The translations under genes were made by a program, and so were the position numbers. The notes under the pieces are model-generated. The model did no database searches. It worked only from the letters and a program-made list of their open reading frames with translations, and was not told where the DNA came from. 64,000 nt of DNA from Thalassia testudinum. Its lineage: Eukaryota > Streptophyta > Magnoliopsida > Alismatales > Hydrocharitaceae. Below, one piece after another: positions 23,807-34,936 of this stretch (positions are counted from its first letter, which is position 1; every line of letters starts with the position of its first letter). Location: the NCBI GenBank assembly GCA_037157565.1, contig JAZHRO010000013.1, forward strand, positions 80,717,501 through 80,781,500, written 5' to 3'.

Positions 23807-24300
23807 TGTTGGGTTGTTGATGTTGTTGGGTTTGGGTGCTCTGTTTTGGGTTCTGAGGTGGTGGTGGTGGTGGAGGTCTTTGCTTTAGGGGAAGTGAGTG
23901 GTGGGCAATAGCATTGGGGTGGTGGTGATGGAATGGTTCCAAGGTGGACAGGAAAGAGATCCCGGAGCTGCGGGAGCGGGGGCGGTGGTGGTGGTAAGAA
24001 GGAAGGCGGGGAGTGGGTGAGGGAGAAGGGAGGGGGAGTGTTTCGAGGAGATGGGGGGGTGGACCACACACAGAACGATACGTCATCGTCCGCTTTGGAT
24101 CTCGGACAGCTATTTGCATGGCGATAAAAGCATGCACGACGGGCCGCGAAACCAGGATTTTGTTGAACACTACCAACCAATTTCTTGAATTTTTTTTTCA
24201 TTTTTGTTGCCAAAAAATTTCTTCCGAAGAAAAGAATCTCATGGCAATAGCAAAAAGATTATTACGATATTTTTCAAATAATATAAGAAAATAGTGTAAA
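23807..24300 (-). promoter_or_regulatory. Upstream region of the PMT-like gene
   Basis: Pyrimidine-rich on the minus strand, with CT and CCT runs (23830-24060) of the sort found in plant 5' leaders and core promoters. No clear TATA box is placed. Several overlapping long frames here are low-complexity artefacts. Confidence 0.35.
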
Positions 24301-25501
24301 CAAAAATCTAAAATCATAGGTATCTTCCTACAACACATAAAATGAAGAGTCATTTTCTATTAAATTTAAACTAAGAAAACAATTAATGTCTATGTTACAA
24401 TTGACCTCATCTATTTTTTATGATTTGCAAACACTATTTTGTGGGATTATCAATAGTAGTGTGTGACATTAATGAATCGTCGATCCATTTGCCTCCTCGG
24501 ATTGTTCATTGAATTTTTTTTATTTTGGACTTTAAAATCTTAGAGGATGTATTTATATTGTAAAAGAAATGATGGGCATATTAAACCCTCTAACTGAATT
24601 CATCTTCATTGATCACTTGTCTTTTCATGCAAAAATCAAACTTGCAAACTTGTGATATCAATTATGTTTATCAGCACATAAGTGAAAATTCTAATCGTGT
24701 CCGAGAGAGCCTATTCGATGGGATTGTAGTTCCAATAATATCCTTTGAAGACTATAAAATAAATCATAAACTAATGATGGAAAGGATAATATATTTCTTC
24801 AATTGTTGAATTTATCATATCAAATAATGCAATACATAAGACTATCTCACTTGTGAAGGGAGGCATTGGGGAAGAGATTGGTGGAAATTTAGAGGTTGGA
24901 GATGGTCGTGTGCGAGATGGGCAAGTCTTTGAAAATGATGATTTTTATTTTATTTTTCCTTTTGCTTTTTATTTTTATATTTTTTTGAAGGCAAGACCAC
25001 ATCTCCCTCTTCCAAAATTTCCTCCAAAATTTTTACGTGGGGGACACGTGCCCCACCGTTGCTTGCTTGACGGGATCTTCTTCCTTGACGGGAAAGATAA
25101 CGGGGACTTCGCACATGTACCCGCCTTCCGTGTAATTTTGAATGCATGTCCTTTGAAAAATTATTATTATTATCGTGCGTATCTCTCGCGTTTGCACGGG
25201 AGTGCTTGCTCGTTTTGTTTTGTTTTTCATTTTTTTGTTTTCTTTTTTTTACAATTTCGGGCGACAATGGTTTTTCGAGATCAAGTTAAGTTAATTATTG
25301 TAGGTTTCGTTTGAATGTACGGAAAGTGGCTGGGATAATTAATTTATTATTAATAAGATGAATAATACGATGAATACTGATGATATTATATTTTTAGTTG
25401 ATTACAGTGTATACAAAAATATTTTAAGTGACGATTATTGAATTTGAGAATCTAATTATATCAATTGAGATGTAATTGTTATATAATAATGTGAGAATTT
25501 A
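24301..25501. other. Intergenic, AT-rich
   Basis: No supported gene. An E/G-box-like GACACGTGCC lies near 25044. A short repeat at about 25300-25440 resembles sequence at 57085-57235. Confidence 0.5.
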
Positions 25502-26467
25502 TGTTGAAATTTGTGAGATTTGAGAGAGTTGTTTAGTCGCATATTGGAAGTGGATAAATCTCTTAGTGGATGTAAAATATTTCTGCCCCCCATAGCTTGT
25601 ATTGCAAAGAGTGAGAAGTGAGGTTAGAGATTACGCACGCATGTGCATGCGTCCCGCCCTAGCTCGGACTCGGGCTCGAGCTCGAGTGTGGATCAATTAG
25701 TTTGGTCGACCAATTAGTAAAGTTTGATTGACTAATTATTTTTGTCGATCATTAAACTTAATTGGTTAACCAAATGGTTTTAATCTATCAATGAACTTAA
25801 TTAATCGATCAATTATCGCATTTCCATAAAATGAGAATTTCCTTAAACGTCTAATTATGAGCTCTATATAAGAGCCACGAAGGGACTCTCATTTGACACA
25901 ATAAGAACAGAAAAGCTCTCTCCACTCTCTCCATTTTTCTCTCGTTCTCATCTCTCTTTTTTGGTGCATTCGTTCTACGTGAGATTGGTAAAAAAATCTC
26001 CAATCACTTTTGTCGATTTTACACAAGGAGATTGAGAGATTCATGAGAAGTTTTTGGTTGATCAAACCATTAAGTTGGTAAATCAATCAGGAATTTGGTT
26101 GTTAACTAAATTGCCTCGGCTTCGTTCTCCTAAGGTGATTTTTAAGGGCATCTATGATCAGAGTGCGTCGAATCTTCGAAGTGGATCGTCATATTCTAGA
26201 AGGAATTCGTCAGATCCCGACGCACTGGTATTGTAAGGAGCAATAACTTCTTTAAAGGAAATCTTTAATAGATGATTGGATCGAAGTAAAATCTAATATC
26301 TTCTTATTTTATTTTTTTGTATTATTATATATTATTTATTATTTATTTTATTCTGAATCTTACAAAATTATATTTTATTTATTTGATTTAATATTTTTAA
26401 TTTATATAAAAATATTAAAAATATATATTTTTATTCATTTATTTCGTATATACCATTACTTTCAACA
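25502..26467 (+). repeat. Probable solo LTR
   Basis: The ends form a perfect 8-bp inverted pair (TGTTGAAA at 25502, TTTCAACA at 26467), 966 bp apart. A TATA box (TATATAA, 25865-25871) is followed by a CT-rich leader, as in LTRs. There is no internal coding sequence. Flanking 5-mers (ATTTA and ATAAT) do not match, so an intact target duplication is missing. Confidence 0.5.
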
Positions 26468-29400
26468 ATAATCAAATGAAGATAAGTACAATGAGCATTA
26501 TCGATATAAATGATAAAATCAAATTACATAAAAATCTATATATACACGAGAACTTTTCATATCCAATAAATTTTCATATATATGTGAGTTAAAATTTATC
26601 TTACATCGAAAAAAAGTCGTAAGAATTAAGTTGATTTCATTTAAAAAATTGAGTTGATCGCATTTAGCAAGCAACTCTGACAATGCCTTGTATGGTAGGT
26701 GGGGGCAAGACAGTGTTTCAGCTGCTTGACAGGGGTATCGATGTAAATACATATAAAATTATATTTGTAAAATGTTTCTCCCAAAATTATGTTATTTTTA
26801 CCCTCCATCACCTTAATCATGAATATATGTATCATAATTAATTTCAAGGTTTTGCATTGTCTGGATTAAGGAACAGGATTCTCTTTTTTTTTGTAATCAT
26901 GTTTTGGTAGGGTCTTAACTTTTAAATTGGTACTACTCTTCGTATAAATTTAGCATATACATGCTTATTTTCTGAGCTCGTATTGACAGAGGGATGTAAA
27001 TATGAAATTCGGCAACTAGATTTTTGTTTTCATAAGCCTAAGGTATACATACGATATTAAAGGTCTACTGGGGTATCTATATAAAAAATCCTCTTTAAGA
27101 TGAAACTCTTTCGGAGAATATTTGTTGAAATGTTTCTAAAATGTTCTTGACGAACGAAATCTTCCAATCTGATTATATGCAAATTGTCGGGTATTCTAAT
27201 AGATATTATTTTCAATTGAAAAGATTTTTTATATACAAATTTGTAGTTTCCTTTTACTTTAATTACATTTTGTTGGGGTGCAACTCTTTATGGAGTTCTG
27301 ATCACTTCATGTGACCACGTGACTACCTGTGATCCTTCGATGTGACTACTTGTTGGGATATGGACGGAGGGCGACATCTTTTCATTGGCATATAATCAAC
27401 TGATCAAATGTGGTCCTAAAATTGAGTCGGGTCACTTGGACCATGGTGATGTGCCTCTTGGATTGGGCAAATGCATCATTTGCATCAAGGCTACTTACAT
27501 CACTGATACAAAAGGAGTGGAATACATCGAGGTGATATTTGATACATAAGTTTAAATTATATCTGTTTATCAATTAATCTTTAATTCATTTGTTTTAGAT
27601 TAAGAGGATTTAATATAATATAAATTTATTTTACCTTCTCTTATAAAATAAATTTTGCCTATTTAAATTTTCAAATATCAAAATTTATTTATTTATTTAT
27701 TTTATTTTACTTATTTACTCTATAAATTTATTTTCTTTACCAAACATCATATTAATAAATTGCACACACTAAAGTCCTCTCACTCTCTACATTTTATTTT
27801 CATGATTTTGAAGGAGCTAAAGCATCTTTGCCTTCCATTATTCATTAACATTTGCAAGTGTTCTTCTTGAAAGTTGCATCATTTGTAATTTGGAAGATGA
27901 TATTGGTAGATTCACTTGCATTCAACTACCAACATCGGAGGCACGAAATCACTCTTACAAGTGCAACCAAGGATATATAACTTGCAATGCTTGTGATTAT
28001 TGTATTATTTGTGAAGATTGTTCTTGTGATTGTAGCATTAGAGATACAGTGGTGAAGCCTCATGACTATAGCTCTGTTTATTTTGTCCTAAGTAAAATGG
28101 TTAGAGTTGCTCTCCAAACAAAATACTTTACCCAAAAGAGTCAACTTCTCGTAGCAACCCTCAAATGGTTTGGCATCAAAAATCAAGAATGGGCTATAGT
28201 GGTTAAGGATTAGCATCCGATGACCTTGGGCTTAATAATTTTAAGTGGTGGTCTTAGATTCATTACATTTAATTAGTTATTAATGATAATTTTTGTTAAT
28301 TAGTCTCGAATTTAGGGATTAAGAAGTGTTAGTTAATAACTTAACTTTAAGTGTTTTAAGGTGATTATCTCAAATTTGTTGATCCCATACCAAATATGTA
28401 ATCGAGATCAATTTTGCTCGATAGTGGCACGGATGCTTCCTTACATTTTCTATTCGATATGTATTTGCTATCCATCTTTCTGATAATTGGTACCTTTTTA
28501 TTTCTCGTGTAAATCAAGACCGTAACTTGGGCAACCATCACCGAGTCCCACTTCTACGGTACATCAGCCATTTTAGTTAACAAATCTCCATTTGTTTAGC
28601 AACAGGATTACACGACCACTTCCCTATTTCAACAACACACTATGCTCCTTTTCTTTCAATTAATCTCCATACCTTTGTAGTCACTAACCCGCCAAGAAGT
28701 TTTCTCTTATCAAAGGGAATAACTTCAACCTTCTTATACTGTCTTTCAAGTTCATCACCTAATTCAAGAGAGCTTGTCGCTTTGTATTCTCTATATTTCA
28801 CACAAATTTGACATATTGGCTTCTCGAAATCTTGTGTAAGCACTTTAATCATTCTTTGTAGGAGGGTTTTTTTATCCAAACCTAACAAGTTCTTAAGATC
28901 ACATTTTTAAACCTTTTAAACTATAATAAGAATAAAGACCAGGTCATCACATATAAATAAGCAACAAGTTATATGGTATATCATAATTTATACATTTATA
29001 CAGTGAGGATAGTGTTGAAAATCTCATCCTTATTTTTCTCATAAAAAGTTGTGAAATGCCTCTGATGGAAGATTCTAATGAGAGTTGTGTTATTATTTAG
29101 GGATTTTTACGTATATATTATTGTAAATCTTTAAAATTAATTAAATACATCACATTATCAATATTACTTTTAATGTTATTTGACAAGTCACATCATTATC
29201 TTATTTATCACTCGCTTAATTAGTATGATTATAGTTAATGCTCATAGACTAAAAAGTAAGAAAAAAGTATTTTTTTATCATCGAATCATTTTTTCTTTTC
29301 TGATTTCCCACCATCTTTCTCCTCCCCCCGCCTTCCTCCTCCACCTCCTCCTTCGTCTTCTCCCTTCCATCTTCTCTCTCTAAAATTCTCTTAGGTAGAC

Positions 29401-29499
29401 CTCCCTCTTGTCTCGCACCTCCTTTGTAATATGTTGATTTTTTTAATGTAAATTTTCACATGAATCAATAAGTACAGATATTTTTGTTAAATAAAAAGG
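26468..29499. other. Intergenic, very AT-rich
   Basis: No gene that I recognise. Two isolated frames (27890-28213 plus, Cys-rich in its middle; 28640-28888 minus) have no recognisable domain and no supporting context. Confidence 0.45.
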
Positions 29500-29886
29500 T
29501 AATTTATGCAAGCTTGGGTCGTTACATCTTTAGACCTCTCTTGCCGCAACCCATCGCACTTTGCCAGCGACTCCCTTGCAGCATCCTACCGCAAAATGCT
29601 CATGCTCTCCTCTTTGTCCTCGTCCAAGGCACCACCTTCCCTGATGTCCACTTCCTCTCAATGGTCATTGTCCTCATTAGTGCTAGGTGGTCCATCCTCA
29701 AGCCCTACCTTCAGTATCAACCTAGTGAAGCTGTTGTAGGACAGGTTCAAGCCGTGGAGATCCCGAAGCTCTATAAGGGACTCTGGTATTGGCTTGGAGA
29801 AGTGGTTGCCACCGAGGTCAACCTCTCACAAATCAGTAGAGTTGGTGATGAATGTGGGAAGGGTCCCTTGACCCTGTTTCCTCATG
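29500..29886 (-). pseudogene. TMKL1: TMKL1-like LRR pseudogene, downstream fragment
   Basis: On the minus strand, 29886 to about 29710 reads GTLPTFITNSTDL, EVDLGGNHFSKPIPESLIEL and HGLNLSYNSFT, one and a half leucine-rich repeats, with an in-frame stop before EVDL. It continues exactly where the fragment at 34466-34930 ends once the inserted LTR (29892-34460) and one TCTAA copy are removed. After the LRR the sequence is no longer recognisable; no kinase domain is found. A decayed duplicate is the likely status. Confidence 0.65.
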
Positions 29887-31404
29887 TCTAATGTAACGAT
29901 CCGATTCCCGAATCCCTACGAGACACGAGAATCGGATCGACTCGATTGATCCCAAGACCCAGTCGTCCAATGAGAAAGTAACCAAAAGAGCAGTAAAATA
30001 AACCACATTCACCATGTATATAACTAGAGTAACACAATACAGCAGTAAAGGAAAGAAATACTACAGTATACACCATCACAACAATAGAGAATTAAACAGG
30101 TACATAAACATGAAGCTTACAACGAAAAGAGTACAGGGGTAACAGAAACTACTCACTACAGCGGAAAGAAAAGTACAGAAGGTACTACAGGTAACACTAC
30201 TAGGCTCTACTAGGCCCAGCGCCCTCTACAACCGCTGACTCTGGCTGCTCAACACCTGGTCCTGAAAAGGTAACAAAGGTGACACGTCAACGAAATACTG
30301 AGTAGAGTGGCAACCAAAAGCTAAAAGAAGCAGTAGAGTGGACAGTAGTTGTTATATTTTCACTTTCTTTCTTCATATTTTTCCATTTATTTACTGTTGA
30401 TTTACTTCTCAGATCCTTCTCTTGATCTTGTATATTCCTCGTGGGAACGATCTTGATTGCAGTCTTTTCAGAAAAGTAGAAGTAACACGTGGTGCTCTCC
30501 TGGCCGGGAGATCCCCCGTGGTGGTCCTACCCTCAGTCAACCACCCCAAAGTCGCTAACAGACGTAATGGTGACTACGGCACGCGCGATAAACACACGGG
30601 TAGCTACCCCGCACTGGCACGCGGTCAGTCGTTTCCGTTAACGGGTGTGCCCAAAGCATAGCACGGAACCAGCATAGGGCAGAGCCCTCTCAGTAACAAG
30701 GGTCCAGCCCCTCCACAGTAACCAAACAGGGATCTTGCCCCTCCACAGTCCGCGTGCCCTCTCCTGACTGTAGGTTCCCTACTAGGAGGGGTGACGTAAT
30801 AAATGCGGAAATAAAATATAAATAATCTCACCAAAGAAAACCAATCACACAATGTACACAATTGTTTTTAGGTGGAAACCCAAACCGGGTGAAAACCACC
30901 ACCTAACCCTCACGAGTTAGGATTTTCCGATCAACCAAGTTGATCAAAATCCACTAAACCGAATCACTTAAAACGAGGGTGATTCAACCTCAATACAACC
31001 ACGCTACAAGTACGATGGTAGCGTTCCTCAAATCCTTCTCTCCACGAGAAGGATTTTGTCCCACGAAGGAGACGGGAATTCGCAAAGCGAATACCCAACC
31101 AAAAGATAAAGATAAAATAAAACAAGTAATCCTATAAAGCCAACAAAGGAATTTAAACCTAGCTTCTATAGGAAATAGGAAACTCCCCTTTACAAGGAGT
31201 GCGTCGAGTTGATGATGCGGTGCGTGTGCCACGCGACGGAGCAACGTCGCTCTCGTGAACAACGGCGGGAAAGCGAGTGCGCAAAGGTAATTTAGCTCTC
31301 TAGGTGTAGGAACTTAAGCTTGGAGAGCAAGAGAGACACAAAATGGTTTGAAAGTATATTGCAAGGTGTGTCTTGGTGTATATTATTGTTGCAAAGGTTC
31401 CCCT

Positions 31405-31414
31405 CTATTTATAG
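31405..31414 (-). promoter_or_regulatory. TATA box of the nested solo LTR
   Basis: CTATAAATAG on the minus strand, about 110 bp downstream of the last CAGACGTCTG box in LTR orientation. Confidence 0.55.
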
Positions 31415-31524
31415 AGGCCTTAAGAAGGCTTTGGAAGGCTTAGGAAATGGTCTATAGCCGTTGGGAACAAAGTCCAAGAGAATCAGTCCGAAATCAGGAA
31501 CAATCATTGCTCTGACAGGCTTAT

Positions 31525-32067
31525 CAGACGTCTAATTCTGGCATCAGACGTCTGGAACTTCACTTTAAGACGTCTGATTTCAAGGTTAGACGTCTGATTT
31601 TGGGCGGGTCTCTCCCTGACTTGAATCAGATCTAAACAAGATTTTTGTTCAAGTCCATCAGACGACATATAGGACGTCTGGCACTATGTCTGGACGTCTG
31701 GAAACCTACTTTTACTGTGGGAATGGATTTTCCAAACGTTGCAACGGCTACAAAATCTCTGAGAAGAGATTTTGGGTCAGCCGAGGCAAAACGGTCATTT
31801 ATCAGACGTCTGGAAAGGCCTAAGGACGTCTGATAAGGCTCTAACGGTCATAATCTTGAGTGCCTGCTAAGCTAGCCAATGGTCCACTATCTGGACGTCT
31901 GGCAAGTCAATCAGACGTCTCCTAAGACGTCTGGTATAAGGTCTGGACGTCTGATTTCATCAGACAGAACTAGCTATGTCCAGCCTAACAGATATCAGAC
32001 GTCTGAAACAACAGTCAGATGTCTTAAAATACTTTATCAGACGTCTGATTTGAGAATTAGACGCCTG
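31525..32067 (-). promoter_or_regulatory. Array of paired GACGTC palindromes in the nested solo LTR
   Basis: By hand count, 14 exact GACGTC hexamers lie in about 520 bp, mostly inside CAGACGTCTG. Starts: 31527/31547, 31569/31589, 31673/31693, 31805/31825, 31894/31914/31926/31946, 31998/32018 (the latter GATGTC), 32040/32060 (the latter GACGCC). Every pair is exactly 20 bp apart and the quartet is spaced 20-12-20. The array sits upstream of the TATA box. Confidence 0.85.
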
Positions 32068-33080
32068 AAAGTGTTGTTTGAGCCCTATATTGGTTTTCTA
32101 AGTATTCTACAGAAAACCTAAGTATCCTAGGGTTGTGCCGGTGTTCCTAGGACTACTATTAGGGTACTTTGAGGCTCTTTAACATAATATTCTAAGAAAA
32201 ATAAAAAGAGCAAGAAAATAAAGACAAGAGATACAAGAAAGGATTAAAAAGAATCTATCATATTCTTCTTGTCTTCTATCTTCAATCTGTCGCTCCACGC
32301 GAACCTCCTCTGTTTTCCGTCAAGCTCCTCCAATCCATCCTGGATGCGAGCTCGAACTCCGTCTAAACACGTCCACATTTGCAATTGACCTGAAATTTAG
32401 GACTCAAATTGCAAATGTTAAATAACACGTGTTTTGTTATCATCAAAACAAATGATCGTGGTGCTCTAGCACCAACACTGACTACCCTGGTTTGCCCAGT
32501 GGGCCTAACAAGTCGGTGTAGGAAGGCTAGCAAAACCCCGGGACCCGTGGGGTTGCTAGTGCTCTCCCTACACTAGTAGCTCTCCCCAGTACAGTGTACA
32601 CGAGGGCCAAGAGTCGGTACAAAGTGGCCAGACCTAACCTCGGGTCCCTAGGGCGGCCAGCTCTCCTCTGCACTAGTAGGTCACAGGTGCTTTCCTTGGT
32701 ACTACGTACTCGAGGGACAACAAACTTTCCCATTCACTTTTCCAGTTCCATCCCATTTATTTCCAGGAGCTCTACTCCTAATTCCTCGTAGGATTCATAC
32801 TTATGTTTCTCAGGCCAAGCCATACTAGGTTTCATCATTTTAGGTTGATTCGTATATAATACGTGTTCCAACATTCAACTTCTTTTTCTTTCCAATTTGT
32901 ATACAAGCAGCTCGTATTTAATTTCAACCAATAGAAATTACATGCAACAGTTACTAGTAATAGTACTCTACATTCCACAGGCAGCTGTTATCCAATTTCA
33001 GGCAATTATCATTATTTTATCCACTTATCCAAGACTATAATTCAGGCATTCAAGACATTTATTTCCATGTTATATGTTCA

Positions 33081-33270
33081 TAGGATTCATGCCACACCCT
33101 AGGATCTACCATTCAATCTAGTTTTCAAGTCCTAGGATTCATACCATACCCTAGGATCTACCATTCAGTCTAGTTTTCAGGTCCTAGGATTCATGCCATA
33201 CCTTAGGAACTACCATTCAGTCTAGTTTTCAGGTCCTAGGATTCATGCCACGCCCTAAGATCTATCATTT
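33081..33270 (-). repeat. 52-bp tandem repeat in solo LTR 1
   Basis: AGGATTCAT recurs at 33082, 33134, 33186 and 33238, an exact 52-bp period with small changes. The same repeat is in the Tekay LTRs on the other strand (GAATCC at 41355, 41407, 41459). Confidence 0.85.
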
Positions 33271-33539
33271 AATTCAAATATGCATTAATATTTGTAATTA
33301 ACTAAGGGAAGCCACTCTACCCGCAAAATCGGGAGTAATGGGGGCGTGATCGGCAATCCCGCGCGCCTCCGCAACCCCCAGAGCCGCAACAGAACAGGAT
33401 CCCTTGTGTTACTTAGAACAGTATACAATTACTGTAAACAAGTAGAGGAAATAAATCTGAAAATAACGAAACTTGAAATGCGGAAAATGGACTCCGAACG
33501 GACCCTAAACGGGTAAAAACCGACGAGTCTGTCCAAAAT

Positions 33540-33930
33540 CAGACGTCTGGAACTTCTTCCAGACATCTTAAAATGTCGATCAAACCATACCTCGGTCTGC
33601 GCAGTCCTTCAGACGTCCAGAAGCCCACTGGATTGTCTGTTCTTAGTTCCCGATGTCCGATTGTCACCCCGGACGTCTGGAGGTCCTCTCCGTCGTCTGG
33701 CACTATGCCCAGACGTCTGATCGGCGTGGGATGGCGAGCCCTACCGCCTTCTCGAACGATTCCTGCACACACACGCACCCGCTCTCATCATGTAGAGGCG
33801 CAGAGAACGTGGCGGACGGCTGCATGGCCGTACACGCGTAAATAGAAGAAGGTAGGAAAATATTGTACCTGTCAGACGTCTGGACCTTCCTCCAGACATC
33901 TTCTGCGTCGTCTGGACGTAAGTCCAGACA
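33540..33930 (-). promoter_or_regulatory. GACGTC palindrome arrays in solo LTR 1
   Basis: 33542/33562 form a 20-bp pair. 33875/33895/33907/33927 form a 20-12-20 quartet with two decayed members. A further pair lies near 34408-34430. Confidence 0.75.
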
Positions 33931-34465
33931 TCTGATTCTAGGAAATTTTCTCAGAATTAGGACCCTTTTCTCTCTCCGCCTGCGACGCACTACCGCGCCA
34001 CGCGCGCGTTCGCCTGCTGCCCGAGCTGCAGCAGCTCCTCCGCGACGCCGCACCCTTGCTGCTCCCCCACCGGGCGGCTCTAGCTGCCCCGGCAAGCTCG
34101 CACCCTCGCGGTCGAGCTTCTTCTTCCTCTCGCAACAACTCCTTCCCGCACGCTCGCAACAGCCGCTACTGCCGTACTCGCTCACTCGCTCGCTCGCGCT
34201 CTCGCTGGCAGGGAGAAGGAGAAGAGAAGGCGGTGGAGTGAGGGTGAGGGAGGGGACGGTGGTATTTGAAGGCAGCGGGGAGAGAGAGAAAAGAAGCTTC
34301 GTCGTCTGCAGGGAGGGAGAGAAAAGCGAAGAACGAAGGCGGCGGGTTCAATCTGCGCGCTCACTTGCGCAGATGCGAACCTGTATGCCGAAAACATTTA
34401 ATACCAGATGTCTGGGAAGGGTTCCAGACGTCTTAAACTCTGATGTCCACGTTTGTAACATCTAA

Positions 34466-34930
34466 GGAGTTGAGGTGTTTAAAGGGCATCGCAAGGTTAG
34501 GGAGTTGCCCCATTAGGTTGTTCCCATGGAGGTGTAGGTGTAGGGAAATGAGGCAATCATAGAGGATCCATATCAAGGGTTGGACTAACCCTTCAAGCCT
34601 GTTGCCACTGAGGTCAACCTCCACAAGCACTAAGGAGTTATCGAACTCCATTGGGATGGCATTGACAAGGGAGTTCACGCCGAGGAAGAGGGACTGGAGA
34701 GAGGAGAGCTCGCCAATCTTGCTGGGGATGGAGCTATAGAGGCCTGAAGTCAGTAGCTATAGGGAGAGAAGCTAGAGGGAAGGGTCTCTTGAGAGGGAGC
34801 GATTGTTCGTGTGACATGGGTCCTTGTGGAGGAGAGGGAAGCCATCGGCGAAGGACCACTTGAGGCCCTGCCATTGATTGAGAGGGTGGAGGATGAAGAG
34901 GCAAAGCATGAGCATCTTGCGACAAGACAT
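34466..34930 (-). pseudogene. TMKL1: TMKL1-like LRR pseudogene, 5' fragment
   Basis: ATG at 34930 opens MSCRKMLMLCLFIL, a signal-peptide-like start. Then come QWQGLKWSFADGFPL, RSLSRDPSL, IPSKIGELSSLQSLFLGVNS and the LRR VEVDLSGNRLEGL, ending HLNSLDV at the insertion point. Block order and wording match the extracellular half of TMKL1 (a receptor-like protein with a degenerate kinase). Two TAG codons interrupt the LLSL segment. The assignment rests on recognition, without a search. Confidence 0.65.
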
Positions 34931-34936
34931 TGTGAG

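Larger units (their letters stand above)
30769..32477 (-). mobile_element. Solo LTR of an unrelated family nested in solo LTR 1
   Basis: Perfect target duplication CTGAC (30764-30768, 32478-32482) and ends TGTAGG...CCAACA. The uninterrupted sequence around the site is seen in the sister LTRs near 38547 and 41945. On the minus strand it starts TGTTGGTGCTAGAGCACC; a TATA box (CTATAAATAG, plus coordinates 31405-31414) lies downstream of a dense array of CAGACGTCTG boxes. The look is copia-like, but no coding sequence is present to prove the family. Confidence 0.85.
29892..34460 (-). mobile_element. Solo LTR 1 of the Tekay-like family, minus orientation, split by another LTR
   Basis: Perfect target duplication TCTAA (29887-29891, 34461-34465). 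It begins TGTAACGATCCGATTCCC, the reverse complement of the 3' end of the Tekay LTRs at 42793 and 50472, and ends GTTTGTAACA. Removing the nested 1709-bp LTR plus one TSD copy leaves about 2.86 kb, close to the 2.66-kb full LTRs. It splits the TMKL1-like pseudogene. Confidence 0.88.

Noticed and set aside
22574..23911. 445-codon frame on the plus strand
   Set aside because: Antisense to PMT exon 1; Leu/Gly-rich low complexity created by the TCC/GGA repeats of the real exon.
23419..24213. 264-codon Pro/Ser-rich frame on the minus strand
   Set aside because: Out of frame with PMT exon 1 and made of CCT/CAC repeats. No domain.
27890..28213. 107-codon Cys-rich frame
   Set aside because: Clustered Cys residues look like a zinc site, but there is no known pattern, no splice context and very AT-rich surroundings.
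28640..28888. 82-codon minus-strand frame
   Set aside because: Charged and plausible in composition, but isolated and without a recognised domain.
29484..29891. 135-codon plus-strand frame
   Set aside because: Antisense to the LRR pseudogene fragment, which explains the sequence better.
31525..32067. CRISPR-like array of short palindromic repeats
   Set aside because: Plant nuclear DNA inside an LTR; repeats are 10 bp with 2- to 10-bp gaps and no cas genes.
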